From Blepharisma stoltei (Eukaryota > Ciliophora > Heterotrichea > Heterotrichida > Blepharismidae): a stretch of DNA of 64,000 bases. The DNA lies in NCBI GenBank assembly GCA_914767885.1, contig CAJZBQ010000008.1:264810-328809 (forward strand), read 5' to 3'. The position numbers were made by a program, and so were the translations under genes. Position 1 is the first letter of the stretch, and the number at the start of each line of letters is the position of its first letter. The notes under the pieces are model-generated. The model did not search any database, was not told the DNA's origin, and worked only from the letters and a program-made list of their open reading frames with translations. Positions 33,981-46,574 of the stretch are shown here, in pieces.

Positions 33981-36900
33981 TTAGTTTTTCTTATAAAATG
34001 CAAGGAAAAGTCTACCCCAATCAGGATCCTTTTTACTTACTTCAGAGTCATCATACTTCTCCCATTCATTTTCATCATTTCTTACTCCCTTCTCCGTGAG
34101 CGAACAAAAAATTTTGTTCGCTTATGGGGGTTAATCTATATATAAATTTTATAGTAAAATTTTTTTTCGAATCCAAATTGGAAAGCAAATATTAATATAA
34201 TTTGTAAAATATATGTTTTAAAATGAAGCTGTTAAAAATAAAACAGAATCAGCTAGAGATTTTTAATATAATAATTATCACTTATTTATAAAATTTTTTT
34301 TTAAATATTTTTCTTTTAAAAACAATTTTTATTGGTGGGTTTTTGGGCAAAAAATAAGGATTTTTTTAATGGTTTTGCTCGCTCATAGAGGGGGTCTTAG
34401 TAAATGCTATGAAATGGTATCCATAATAACTGCCCTATAAGAGCAGGACATTGGAGCTGGAAACTCTCCAGTGGCTGGACCAGCTCAGTCTGGTCAAACC
34501 AATTGGAGATTTGCAAAAGGACCTCTTGCCAGTTGGTCCAACCACTGCAGAGTTTCCAGCTCCAATATCCTGCCCTTATAGGGCAATACATAGGGTTTGC
34601 CTATAACATATAATCCTTGTAAATTTTGCAAATGCACACCACGCACTGAATTTTATTTCACATATGGAGACACCATAGTTATATTCTAAAAAATTTGCAT
34701 TAAAATTTCACAAAAATGACAATTTCACGCGTAGAGAGTTCCTTTGCAAAATTTGCAAGGAGTTATATTACTCCAAAAATTTGGTAACTATTATTTTCAA
34801 GATTCAGCATTTCTGGGATTTCTCCTAAAATCTGCCGATCAGATATATAAATTGTTAAAATTCTCGGCCATTCAATCCTTTCAGTTTTCATTACTATATC
34901 CTTCAATTTTCCACATTCCTCACAGCTTAATTGATTTTTCCCTGAAAAACTCTTCTGCTCTTTAATATCATTTAAGAAAGCCTCTATATTATTTTGCCTA
35001 TTTTTTGGTATTGCTATAAAATTTGTGCTGTCCTCACTTCATGATTTATGCTTAAAGCGAGAATTACAAGTGAATGATTGATTTTTTACAATAGTGAAAA
35101 GACTTTTATTCTCAACCTTATTTGAAATAATAATAAATAATTCCTTTGCATCATTTGCAGATCTTCCGCTGTACTAAATAAAATTTACCATTGAGTATTC
35201 TCTTGAAATTAATTGCTTAAAGTTTTCGATAAGTGGGATTGTTTTATTTTTTCCATAGTTAGCATTTATTGATAATATAACGGAATTTAAGCTCTGCAGT
35301 AAGTCATCGCCAGGAATGCTGTATAAATATTCAGCAAAATCAGCTGAGCTTGCTAATATTTGTATAACTGAATTCATATAACAAGTATTTCCTATGTTTG
35401 GTAGGCCAGATTTGCTAAAACGCTGAGGTCTTAAGCTTTGAGTCTGTATGTGGGCGTTTAATAGTTGAGCTTCCCTTTCAGATCTCTCATTCTGAGCGTT
35501 TATATGATGGTTTTGTGGGAGTGTCCTTGTTTGGCTATAAAAATCTGGGTTGGATGTGATTTGAGGTTGATTTGATATAGCAAGAGTCTGACTGGGAATT
35601 CCAGATTTATATTTTTCTATTTCACTTTTAATACTTTTGATGTCTTCATTAACATAAAATTGCCAATTCTGTATATCCTTATTATAATTCTTTGATTTCT
35701 CAATTTCACCAAAAAGACTATCTAGCTTTTCATCAGATTTATTTTTTATTTTCTCAATATCTTTTAATTCTGATTTTATTTTTTCAATAGAAATTTGGTT
35801 TTCATTTTCAATACTTTTAATTTTTCTATTTAAATCCTCAAAAAATGAAGAATTTTCGGATAGACCTTCGCTATTGGCTTTGCAGTTTTTTTGCAACTCA
35901 TTTAATTCAGCTTTAATACCCTGAAGTTGCATATCGGTATATTCTTTGCAGGTATCAATAACAGAATTAGCTTTAGCCGATTAGATTTCCAATTCATCTA
36001 ATTTGGAAATTATTTCACTATTATTTGCATTTACCGCTGATTTCATATAGTCCAATATCCTATCACCTTTAAGTAATTCTTCTGTGCTGAGACTATTATT
36101 TTGTTTTTCTTCATTATCCTTGAAGCATTTTTCCAATTCTTTCACTTTATTTAAAAGCATTTCTTCTCAGTAATTAAAATTGTTTTCTAGCTTGTTCTGC
36201 ATATCTATAATTTCTCCCTCACTTTTTGCTTCTATATTATTGGCTATTGAACCTATTTTCTCTTGGAATTGCACCAATAATTTCTCTATTATTTCTTTGG
36301 ATTTAGATTCCAAATCCTTTTCTATTTTTTTAGCTAGTTTTTCTTCTAAATAAGTGAAATAATTTTCAATAGTGGTTGAATTTGATATTATTTGATTATA
36401 ATTCTGTTTATTTTCTAATATTTTGGGATTAGTGTCAAGAATTTCATATTGATTACTGTAGTCGAAGTTTGACAAATTGCCTCCAAGAGAGTTGAGAGAA
36501 GGAGATAGTTCTCTTCCATAATCAGGGCTGTGCTCATAGCTAGGGTTTTGAACAGAAATTTGATCGTTAACCAGAGGGTTTAAGTCCTTTCTTAAATAAA
36601 GTACTTATATATATATATGGCGACATTACAGAATTGCTATCTATCTAAATCGCGATAGGTTCTTATTGGCAATAAGTTTGAATTTTAGTTCTTAAATAAA
36701 CTAAAATTGCTGGGAAAGATGCATTTGAATATTTTGATACTCTAGGCTTATTTCCAGTACAATCATACCAATCCTCGTTAACCTTGCACTTGACTTGAGA
36801 TATATCGATGTGCAAAATTAGCGAGTATTGACTAATTAAATCTGAATTTTTAATTTCAGCTTTTGTAAAAACAACCAGAACTTCTTTCGGTGGTTTTTTT

Positions 36901-37181
36901 AAGTAGTATTTTAAATCATTACTTTCTATTGTATTACTAATAAAATTCATACAATTTTTGTTTCTCAAACAAATTTTTTTAAATATTTCTAGAGTATTTT
37001 TACATTCCTGGCAACTTGTATTATCCAATTGATTATCATAAATCCCATTTTTAAATGCATTTGCTATAATTTCATGCAACTCTCTGTCCATTAATAGGTC
37101 TTCTTGACCCAGATAAGCATGCATGTTGGCGTTAATGGTCGCTATCATCCAGCAGGCCTTCTTCAAATAAGAATTTCTCAT
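33981..37181 (-). CDS. USP-family protein with coiled coil, interrupted by IESs and a MITE
   Basis: Minus strand: MRNSYLKKACWMIATINANM, a family N-terminal region with NEDWYDCTGN, a long coiled coil, then Cys box KSGLPNIGNTCYMNSVIQIL. A 15-nt intron GTAAATTTTATTTAG (35174-35188) separates SM from YSGRSANDAKELF. CEECGK zinc ligands follow, then FGVI. Excision of 34426-34765 at TA gives FGVI-YGYHFIAFT, restoring the catalytic His. The C-terminal NDENEWEKYDDSEVSK lies beyond a MITE (34085-34399), but that junction leaves one extra base. Removing 36599-36665 joins QTYCQ to YLRKDLNPL. One in-frame TAA remains in the coiled coil (35987-35989, after KLDELEI). Cys and His motifs are good; the TAA and the offset are either errors or early decay. 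Confidence 0.65.
34085..34399 (-). mobile_element. Hairpin MITE copy 9, reverse orientation
   Basis: TTA at both sides. Here the hairpin (GTGAGCGAACAAAAAATTTTGTTCGCTTAT) is at the left and the two-motif end at the right, so it is inverted compared with most copies. It splits the His-box region of the host USP gene. Confidence 0.8.
34426..34765 (-). mobile_element. TA-bounded palindromic IES-like element, 340 bp
   Basis: It contains a large imperfect palindrome: arms around GCCCTATAAGAGCAGGACAT at 34431 and ATATCCTGCCCTTATAGGGC near 34565, with GGAGCTGGAAACTCT and AGAGTTTCCAGCTCC further in. The outer ends are ATAACT and AGTTAT. Excision restores FGVIYGYHFIAFT in the host USP gene. Confidence 0.75.
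36599..36665 (-). mobile_element. TA-bounded IES-like segment, 67 bp
   Basis: Begins at the TA of an in-frame TAA after QTYCQ, and ends before the TA of TTTATTTAAGAAAGG on the minus strand; contains a (TA)n run. Joining gives QTYCQYLRKDLNPLVNDQ. An alternative left TA one codon group earlier also keeps frame, so the exact border is uncertain. Confidence 0.6.
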
Positions 37182-38906
37182 ATTTTTATTGCTTTCTACA
37201 AATTCAAGAAAGCCATGTTTATTTAAATCACTAAAAGCAGTTGCTAATGGTATTTAAGAGCAATAAAACAGAAATTGGGCTATCAGGAGATGGCATAAAG
37301 TACTCAAAAGAAAATACAATAAATAAAAATAAATTTTGTTTAATAAGAGTCATGCTTTATCATCTTAAATTTTATAGATTAGTTAGCACAAATCTAGTAG
37401 ATTTTTAGAATTATTCACAGAAAAAGTAGGTGAAAAATGCTTTTAATTCAAAAATAAGATTATTAAAAGAACTGAATAAAATATATTCTCCCCATGTATT
37501 TTACCCAAAAAAAGTTTTACTCAAATATACGCATAATTATCAAAGAGTTAAATACATAAAATAGGATTAACCTAGTTGAAAAAGTGCATCAATAAATAAT
37601 TTTCTATTAATTAATAGCTTAATTTATTTAAAAAGCAGATCATACAAATAATTAAAATATAAAGAGAATAGAATAGGAAGAATTTAAAAACTGAGTAATC
37701 AAACTTTATCTGTCCTAATTTATATCAAATTTATTAAAGCTCTAATTCTCTAGTTTAATATTCAGCTTTTAAAACCCCTGATTTCATTTATTTATTATCC
37801 ATTTTTAAACTATCAACAGCTCAATTCTACAATTTTGAACAGAAATTTTAGTATTTAATAATTATTAAATACCTACCTGGACGATAATAATAGAAGATAA
37901 GGAAGGAAATGGACGCTTAGGTAAGTAGATAGCTTGTGAACTTATGATCGACTTCATGGAGAGCTTTTACAAATGTTTGAACGTCCAAATTCAACACCGA
38001 CTGTAATTTTTAATAATAAGTATTTAAATTTAGATCAGGTGGACATAGTTTGCAAGAGCTGGTCTTTGGAAAAAAACCTTACAATTAAATTTCTTGAGAA
38101 GATGAAAGGATTAAAATTAAGCTAATTTGTTTTAAAATTATGAGTTTTAATATAAAATTAAAGCATTTCGAAAATATGGCCTATCATTGAATTTTCATTA
38201 AATATTGGGGTTTGAAAGCAAATAAGAAAGTTAATATGCGTTCTCAAGTCGATTAACAGAATAATTAATTATTTAAAAATGAATAGATTCACCACTTCAA
38301 TTATTGGCAAAAATGCCGAAATTTAATCTCTCTAGATTTTTATAATATCCTAGATTCGAATTTGCTATGTAGACTTTCCTTGATCTAGCATATGACTAAT
38401 AAAATCATATGGGAGTAATTTTCAATTAGTCTGAAGAAAAACTCTATCTCTTGAAGTTTCTTGCCACTGGGCTTTGTGCATATATTTTCTCCTAATTAAT
38501 TATATTAAAAGCATCAAGCCCAGCTTCTGAAAATTGAATCCGCAGGAGTGCAGGGAATATAAGTAAAGCTGCTATAAGATCATATTAATATATGGATAAT
38601 TAGATTTTTTGCATATAAATTTCAGCAAAATTAAACTTTCTCAAATATATATCTTGCATAAATCAACCTTTAGTTCGCGAAATCAAACTTTATACCTAAT
38701 TTTACAACTGAAAAGTCCGTAATTTGCTCACCAACATTTGTAGGCACAGCAGAGAAATGGCTTTAAACAAACCTTTAGTATGCTGTGCTATATAAAAGAT
38801 AAGAAAAATAGACTTAGTTTATAAAAATTTACGTCTAAAAACAATTTTATATTTATAGATTAAATAAAGCACAATTAAGTGAAAAATGTATGCAACTGAA
38901 AGATAA
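37182..38906. other. AT-rich intergenic region
   Basis: 1.7 kb between two minus-strand USP genes. Apart from one possible gene fragment (37935-38125) I see no coding sequence, RNA gene or element ends. It probably includes the promoter of the gene ending at 37181 and the 3' flank of the other. Confidence 0.4.
37935..38125 (+). pseudogene. Possible orphan gene fragment
   Basis: A frame with protein-like composition: YDRLHGELLQMFERPNSTP, then NNKYLNLDQVDIVCKSW, ending KMKGLKLS-TAA. There is no good start codon and no domain that I recognise. It may be the last exon of a degraded gene. Confidence 0.3.
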
Positions 38907-40453
38907 TTATATAGAATTACCTAATTTTGAATAAAAAAGCATATAAGCATGATCATAGTCAGGAAGATCTTCTGTCACAAAAGCGTCGTTAAACTGATAC
39001 CATTTTTCATCCTCACAAGTATAAGCAATATAGTGGCTGCATTGCTCAGCTTTATAATAGCATATTACAGCATATAATTTATAGTCACTTTCCTGGAAAT
39101 TTATTTCTGTCTCAGGCTTTCTATTCTTACTCGATGTATCAGTTACATAAAATACCAAAATTTTTGGCATTTCGAAAGAATCTACCTTGACTGTAAAGCT
39201 GTTTATTTCCTGGCAAACTTCACATTGTAAATTTAATTGATCTTCCTTGCTTTTTATGTTTTCTAAACATCTTTTTGCATTTAATTTATTGTTTGGAGGC
39301 ATAATAAAAAATAATGATTTATCTGGTATTATATTTTTATGGCCTTTCTGGCATGTAAAAGTTTGGTTTTTTGTGATCTGGAATCTTTTTTCCTCATGAC
39401 TGAATTCTTGTATATATTTATCTATTAAAATATTATAAAGCTCTTTACAGTCATTCTGTGCATAAAGTTCATACTAAATATTGTTTACCATAGGAAATTC
39501 TTTATTAAATGTATGCTAACTTGCCATAATAATAATAAAATGGTGTCGTCGAGAGAAGTCTCTTTGAGGAATTTTCTCTCCTTTGCAATTTTATTATTAT
39601 AGAGGTCAGTTTTCCCAGTGAGACCTTATCCAGCAATATCAGGTAAGCAATAGGAGGAGTGCACAGCCTCCTGGCCTGATCCTTGGATGCTTGGTGGGCG
39701 CAGGGTTTTACAGTTTGACACTCCCGAGGAGGGAGACCCAAAGGCTGCACAACGTGGAAGAGTCAAGTTTTGAGCGAGGTAACGCAGCCGTGAGATCTGG
39801 CAGCCAATTGGCAGTCACTTGCTTAGGATGGTCCGTCGACCCGATAAAAATGGTGATGTCACCAATTGGTGTCTACTGGGTGAGCCCTTATGGCTTTGCT
39901 AAATCACTTGCGGAGCTAGAGAAACACGCTAAATACTCTAAGTAATGTTAATGTTAATGTATGCTAACTTGCCTGGTTTTTACCACTTTTGGGCTTAAAC
40001 TTGAAAAGCCAATTTTGGCTGAATCAGTTAGCTAATGGTCGTAATGGACAACATTGAAATTTTAATATATTTTAAAAATTGTATAATTCTTGGTTTAAAA
40101 CTGCTTGATGAGGTACGGGTAAACATAAGATCAAAAATTTTTGATAAATTTATGAATAAAATGGCTTTAGATTTTGATATGAAATCTACAAAACTTGGAG
40201 TGCTCGAAAGAACTTGGATCACAGAATTTAAATAGCAGGTATTTCCATAGTTAGGAATTCCGCTCTTCCTAGAGGATTGATTTACAAAAGCCCATTTTTC
40301 TAGTTCTTGATAATCTCTAGAGCCCATTAGCTTTTTGTTTTGCTTATTTTTACGCTTTTCCCATCATGCTGCTAGTTTTGGTCTCAAAATAAAAGCGCAT
40401 ATTCCAACTATAGTAGAGCCTATAGCAAAATACTTAAAATAACTATAGCTCAT
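38907..40453 (-). CDS. USP-family protein with N-terminal membrane anchor
   Basis: Minus strand: MSYSYFKYFAIGSTIVGICAFIL is a single N-terminal membrane segment, then Lys-rich sequence and directly the Cys box KSGIPNYGNTCYLNSVIQVL, without the long coiled coil of its neighbours. A 15-nt intron GTAAACAATATTTAG (39474-39488) follows FPM; the downstream exon has YAQNDCKELYN, CEVCQE zinc ligands and His box CSHYIAYTCEDEKWYQFND. A 527-bp segment (39508-40034) containing a retroelement splits the gene between SITTI and NKEFPM; removing it at TA restores the frame exactly. The layout (short N-terminal anchor, then catalytic domain) resembles membrane-bound USPs such as USP30, but target membrane and homology beyond the USP fold are unknown. 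All catalytic motifs are present. Confidence 0.78.
39508..40034 (-). mobile_element. TA-bounded IES-like segment carrying a nested retroelement
   Basis: Gene-strand junction ACCAT-TA...TA-ATAAAG: excision gives TTI-NKEFPM in frame. Without the nested insertion (39526-39973) the segment would be only about 79 bp, typical of the other short IES-like pieces here. So a retroelement appears to have landed inside an IES. Confidence 0.75.
39526..39973 (+). mobile_element. 5'-truncated non-LTR retroelement (candidate)
   Basis: A G/C-richer block of about 430 bp flanked by an 18-bp direct repeat AATGTATGCTAACTTGCC (39508-39525 and 39956-39973). The + strand end carries a simple tail TAATGTTAATGTTAATGT. 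An open frame ends SLAELEKHAKYSK-TAA just before the tail, as expected for the end of a LINE polyprotein. Long variable target duplications plus a short repeat tail are typical of target-primed reverse transcription. A SINE is the alternative. Confidence 0.65.
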
Positions 40454-40769
40454 TTATTTTTTATAGAATTTTAGCTCAAATTAAATATTAAATATAAACT
40501 CAAGAAGCAGACATATTTTCGCTTTAGGATTTTTAGAGTCCAAATTTAATAAATTAACTCAGATTTTTTATATTATATTATAATATTCAACATATTAATA
40601 TATAAAAGAAATTATTAATTCAAATTATGAGAAATTAGATTTACTTGATGAGATAAATGATTATGACATCAGAAATTCCAGCACTAAGAGAAGCTGCAGT
40701 AGCAAGCAACTCAATATTATATTTTAATTGCATGTGCATTTATATAATAAAAAAACTTTAAGATGAGAC

Positions 40770-41045
40770 TTGTTTCGGAAGCCTCTAAAGAGCTATTTAT
40801 TATCGCCATAAATTTATTTATGGAAAATTACCAAAATGATATGTTTATAATAAGCAAAAAGCAAGCAAAAAGCAAGCAATAATTTGTGAAAATGGAAACA
40901 GGGTATAATTATCTGAATCTATCTTATTTTTAACTATTCAAGATAATAAAATATATAGAATGGCTAAATCAGCGTGTGGAAATAATAATTGCATTGGGAA
41001 AATGGGACATTATCAGATTCAAAGATAGAGTATCTTGCGTGTTTT
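40770..41045 (+). pseudogene. USP domain fragment
   Basis: EASKELFIIAINLFMENYQND, then FIISKKQA, matches the post-intron part of the complete gene just downstream (DSKELYVIIINLFMELCQSE), followed by a short duplication of AAGCAAGCAAAA and stops. A decayed tandem relative of the 41419 gene. Confidence 0.65.
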
Positions 41046-41418
41046 TTCCTCTATATACTTCAAGGTAAATTTTGCCTAAAAGGTGATAAAACCAGCTAAT
41101 GATTGATAATTCTGTAAATATTGTCATAATTAGTCCATTACTTAAATCTATTTTTATTATGATATAGATATAATCGAAATATAGACATTCAAATAATAAA
41201 TATTTGTTAAAGATTCGCTTTAATGCATATGTGGAATATTTTTTTATTATTTTGATATTTAATCTAAGTTCTATATTCTTTATTATAGATATTAAACCTT
41301 AAATGCAAGAAGCTAATTTTATTCACAATCTGATAAGCTATGATTAGATAAAATCTTATGCTTTCAGATCCCAGGCATTGAATAATTAAAATGTCTAATA
41401 TAATTCTATAAATTTATT

Positions 41419-43464
41419 ATGTCAGAAGATCTTAAAAAAGCAGCTTATATTCTTGCAACACTTAGTCAACATATAGAATTTCCTTTCAAAAATCAATGAT
41501 TAAGCAAAATTTTTCAAAATGCATTTACCTCAGGCATTGATGATGAAAGCCTTAGAGTACTTAAAACATGAATAAAATCAAAATGAAGTGGCACATTCCC
41601 TTATGTAAAAGAAATTATTAAGTACCAGGAATGAGAAGATATTTTTGCTTGGCCGAACGAATTGCTGCAACCATTTCAAGTAGCTGACATACCTAAAAAA
41701 ATTGAAAAAGTTGGATTTTTTTTGTGCTGCACTAATAATAATTACATAGAGGAAATAGAAGGCTATATTTTAGTTGTAAAACTTTTTCTACCTGAAGGGA
41801 TTTTAAAATGTAAATACGGAGAAGAATGAAAGGATTGCTCATCTCAGGAAACTGGCATAAACGATAAGCCTAAAATTTCTAATGCAATTTTTGGCTTTGT
41901 CAAAAACTGAGAAGAGCCTCCCAAAAATGAAATAGAAAAGGCTGAAGATCAAGGAACAAGAACAGAAAAAATTAAAGATAACCCTCAATACGTTATAGAA
42001 AACGATACTAAAAATATAAATGCTGACCAAATAAATGAAAAATTCAAACAAATAGAAGAAGAATTATCTAAATGCAAACAAATCAATGAATGTCTTAAAG
42101 CTGAGCTAACAGACGTAAAAATAGAAAATAAAAAAGCATCCAATGATATAAGTGAAGTAAAAGCAATGATAGAGAACATGAGAAGTTCTTTAAATGAAAA
42201 AATAGATGAGACTAGCATAGATATAAAAAAAAGTTTAAATTATTTAAAAGAAGGACTAGATAAAGGTCAATTATTTATGGAAAATGTCCTTGAAAATTGC
42301 CAAAGTAATTTAAATCAACTTAAGTCTTACAAAAACCTCTCCACTAGCTCAAAAAGTGTACCATTAAAGAAAAATCAGGATTTTTCTTTTCCTTTTAATG
42401 CTGTTTCTGATTATTTTCAATGCATCAATAAAACTGCTCAAGATTGCATTCAAAAATACAATGAACTGGAAATTAAATACAATTCATTAATAGATATAAG
42501 CAATAATATGATGATTGAGACTAATAAGATGCACTCAGCATTAGAGGCGAAAATTAATGAAATTGAAGAAAAGACCCAAAAAATTTCAATACCAAATGGA
42601 AATGAATTAATTTCAAGCACGAAAAATGCTCTTGACTCAAAAACTATAAATAAAGACAATCCAAAGAGGAAAAAAAGGGGGCTAGCCAACATAGGAAACA
42701 GTTGCTATATGAATTCAGTTTTACAGATCTTTGCAAGTATTCCAAGTTTCATCGAAAATATAAAAAACATTGAAAATGACTTATTTTATTGTTTAGGTGG
42801 CATAATATCGTCGATAACAGATCCCTATTCTATAAAAACAGACGAAAAATTAAGAAAACTAAGAAACTTGCTGGCTAAAAAATATCCTATGGTAATTTAT
42901 ATTTAGTTTGGTGGAAATACAGAAAATGATAGCAAAGAATTATATGTTATCATAATAAATTTATTTATGGAACTTTGCCAAAGTGAAATGTTTTTAATTA
43001 ACAAAAACCAAGCGATAATTTTTGAAAGTAACCACAGGTTAAAATTGCCTGAACATCAGCTATTTTTAACTATACCTGATAATGAATTGTCAATTGAAGA
43101 ATGGCTTAATCAGCTTAAAAATGAAAATAAATTATTTAGTGGAGATAATAATCTATTCTGTGAAACTTGTGGGCAGAGATCTGATTCAGAGATGGTGACA
43201 GAAAGCATTGAGCCTCATGAAATTTTAGCATTTTATAATGCTAAAAGTAAAAACCCGATTGAAAATATTCCTGATGTTGTATCCTTAGGGAAAAATCATT
43301 ATGAAATATTTGGAATAATTTGGTACAATAGAAGCCACTACATAGCTTATACAAGAGAAGAGGGAATTTGAAATGAGTATAATGATAACTATGTCACAAC
43401 AGATAAGCATCCAAATCCAAAAAATATCTATATGCTTTTTTATAAAAAAGTTATAATTAATTAG
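41419..43464 (+). CDS. USP-family deubiquitinase-like protein (cleanest member)
   Basis: A complete gene: one 15-nt intron GTAATTTATATTTAG (42892-42906) and several TGA=Trp codons, otherwise uninterrupted. It encodes about 676 residues. N-terminal region residues 1-160 (MSEDLKKAAYILATLSQHIE; KYGEEWKDCSS with the family W..C motif), coiled coil about 165-420 (ENDTKNINADQINEKFK), then Cys box KKRGLANIGNSCYMNSVLQIF. After the intron: FGGNTENDSKELYV (Q of the usual QQD is N), zinc ligands CETCGQ, and His box NRSHYIAYTREEGIWNEYND. Predicted ubiquitin or ubiquitin-like protease in the cytoplasm or nucleus; no signal peptide or membrane segment. The start is supported by an upstream block shared with the next copy. 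It is the best reference for repairing the family alignment. Confidence 0.88.
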
Positions 43465-44525
43465 TTTTTATCAAATTTTGAGTTTAGTTGTTTAATTTTA
43501 AATTTAATTTGCTTCCTTGCATGTGTAGACAGCTGAAGTAATTACAGCTAACTCTTTCTGCTTCCGAACACTTTTATAGCGTACCCATCTAATCCAGTTG
43601 CTATGTTCTTTAACAGACTGACTCTTTAGTCTCTAGAATTTCAATTTTGGCCGAAATATATTTTTAGCAGAAACAATAAAAGGAGCAGGGATTTCTTCTT
43701 ATTGTCAAAGCTCTGTATTTAAGTCAAATCAAGCTTAGCCTTTCATTTCCTAGCTATAAAGTAATTTTATTATAATTAAATACAATTCCAACTTTATCTT
43801 GTAAATTTTTATCGATATCTATATAAAATATTTATTTTGATAAATATTGAACTTTTAAATAATATAAATCGAAACGATGTTATTTAAAATACAAGAGAGA
43901 ATGCTTATTGAGATTTTAATAAATAAATCTCGTTTGCTCATCTATAATTTCTAGACTCTACTAGCTAATTTGAGAAAATTGGTTAGCAAAGCTAGCGATT
44001 GGCTTAAAAATGCTCCTTGGGAGCTATTCATATGAACTAGAATAGTTATAACTGTGAAGCAAGCTTAAAAGTTGATTTTATTTCTATAATTAAAATAAAA
44101 AATCATAAAAAGCTATTTTTGGAATAATCTTTTTAACTCATTGTTAAGATCTTTCTTAAACAAAATCTATACCCCAAAATCAAAAATTGCCATAATTGCA
44201 CCAACTTACAATTATTATGTAAACTAATTTGATATAAAAGCAATCCTATGCCAAAATTTTTAAATAAATTTTATCATCTGAGATGAATTATGCATAGCAT
44301 TGCTCTAGAAGTTGAAAATCAGCATTCTGATAATTTTTTCTAATGATTTAATATTAAAGCTAAATTCTTTATTCTTTGATATAGATATTAAACCTTAAAT
44401 AAGAGCTAATCAACATTTATTTAAAATTTGATAAAGTTTTGTAACTAATTTGTTTTTTCATATTTATATACTTGAGAAATCTGGCAGGGATTATAAAATG
44501 TCTAATATAATTCTATAAATTTATT
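43465..44525. other. Intergenic; duplicated promoter block at its end
   Basis: About 1.06 kb. The last 180 bp resemble the sequence before the 41419 gene (GATATTAAACCTTAAAT, then AAATGTCTAATATAATTCTA right before ATG), so the segmental duplication included upstream DNA. Nothing else recognised. Confidence 0.5.
44490..44525 (+). promoter_or_regulatory. Upstream block shared by two USP paralogues
   Basis: The 33 bases before ATG (AAATGTCTAATATAATTCTA, then TAAATTTATT) are identical to those before the ATG at 41419. Conservation while the rest of the intergenic DNA has diverged suggests a start-site or promoter function, although recent gene conversion could also explain it. Confidence 0.4.
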
Positions 44526-44661
44526 ATGTCAGAAGAGCTTATAAATACAGTTTATATTCTTGCAACAATCAGTCAGCATATAGAATTTCCTTTCCGAAAT
44601 TCATGATTAAGCAAAATTTTTCAAAATGCTTTTACCTCAGGCATTGATAAAGAAAGCCTTA

Positions 44662-45040
44662 CTCCCCCCTCCATGAGTGAACAAAACCATTAGAAAAATC
44701 GCTATTTTTTGCCCAAAGCCCACCCTCCATGAGTGAACAAAAAATTTTTTAATAGAAAAAATTTTTATGGAAAAAAATTTTGATATATAAATGATAATTA
44801 GTATAATCAAATCTAGAGCTAATTCTGTTTAATTTTAAACAAATTACGTTTTAAAACATAAATTTTATAAATTAAATTCATATTTGCTTTCCAATTTTTG
44901 GGAATTAGGATTTTTTTTTAAATTTCGAAAGAAATATTTTTTATAAAATTTATATATAAATTTTTTTTAAAAAAAAAATTAACCCCCCTTCGTGAGTGAA
45001 CAAAATTTTTTTGTTCACTCACGGAGGTGGGGGGGAGTTA
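44662..45040 (+). mobile_element. Hairpin MITE copy 10, in coding sequence
   Basis: TTA duplication (44659-44661 and 45038-45040). Comparison with the 41419 gene (AGCCTTAGAGTACTT) proves an empty-site form. Full-length, well-kept hairpin. Confidence 0.92.
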
Positions 45041-46223
45041 GAGAACTTGGATATTTAACAGGAAGAAGCTTAAGCGGCACCTTCCATTATGTAAGAGAAA
45101 TTATTAGATTTCAGAAATGTGAAGATATTTTTGCTTGGCCAAACAAATTGTTGCATCCATTTCAAGTGTCTGACATACCTAAAAATATTGAAAAAGCTGC
45201 ATTTTTTATTACTTGCACTAATAAGGATTATATAGAGGAAATAGAAGGCTACATTTTAGTTGTAAAACTTTTTCAACCTGAAGGAATTTTAGAATGTAAA
45301 CACGGAGAAGAATGGAAGAGTTGCTCATCCCAGAAAATGGGTAATTATAAGCCTAAAAACTTTTCTGTGATTTTGGGCTTTGTAAAAAATTGAGAAGATA
45401 TCAAAATTGAAGAAAAGACAGTAGAAGAAAATAAAGATAATGAGGCAAAAACAAAAAATGTTGAAAAAAGCCCACAAGATTTTGAAGAAAATACTACTAA
45501 AAATATAAATGCGGACCAAATAAATGAAAAACTCAGACAAATGGAAGAAGAATTATCTAAATCTAAACTAAGCAATGAATGTCTCCAAGCCGAGCTAATG
45601 AGAGAAAAATTAAAAAATAAAAATACAAGCAGCAACATGCATCGGGTAAAAGTAATGATTGAAAATATGAGCAAAAAAATTTATAATACTAGGATAGATT
45701 TAGAAAAAAAATTAATATATTTAAAAGAAAGAGCAGAAGAAAGCCAATTATGTATCAAAAATATCCTAGATAATTGCCAAAGTAAATTTAATCAGCTTCA
45801 ATCTTTCGTAGATGACTCCGCTGGCTCAAAAAATGAGCTAGACAATAAAAAACCCGATTTTTCTATAGCTTTTAATGCTATTTCTGATTATTTTCAATGC
45901 AGCAATAAAACTGCTCAAGATTGTCTTCAAAAATTTAAAGAGTTGGGAAATGAATGCTATTCATTAAAAGAGAAGTGCAATGAGATAATAAATGAGATTG
46001 ATAGCAAACCCTCATCATTAATAGCAAAAAATAATGAAAGAGAAGAAAAAACCAAAAAAATATTCAGAAGTGAGAATTCTTCTGTATCAAGATTTTCACA
46101 TTTCCCGGCTCTCAAAAGGAAAAAATATGGATTGGTCAATATAGGAAATAGTTGCCATCTGAATTCAGTTTTGCAGATTTTTGCAAGTATTCCAAATTTT
46201 ATAGAAAAAATAAGAAACATTGA

Positions 46224-46545
46224 AAGCTAAGTTTTGGTTATTATATTTTAATGGCAATAATAAAATTGCTGTTTGAACTATATTTTTTGTCATGCTGATC
46301 TGATATAGTCAGAATAAAGTCTTTAATGAGCTGGCTAAATATCATTAGACTTTATTAGCCCTGGGAAAGCACTTTTGGCATTTTTGGTTCAATATCTGCT
46401 TTCGCTCTCTCGATAAAAATGCTTAATTCAAGTAGTAATTTTAATGTCACATTCTAATTCGGTAGCATTTACTTATCAGGGCAACAAAGGTTTTTGATCT
46501 ATAAACTTAAGCCTTATAAGCACAATATTAATTATAAAACATTGA
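46224..46545. mobile_element. Insertion with 9-bp direct repeats, 322 bp
   Basis: AAACATTGA occurs at 46215-46223 and 46537-46545, and the uninterrupted paralogue has a single copy. The interior is moderately AT-rich, without coding potential or clear terminal inverted repeats. Element class unknown; not TA-bounded like its neighbour. Confidence 0.65.
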
Positions 46546-46574
46546 GAATAACTTATTTTATTCCTTAGGTGAAG

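Noticed and set aside
39505-39945. Open frames on both strands of the 39.5-kb insert
   Set aside because: Treated as parts or shadows of a truncated retroelement rather than separate genes.
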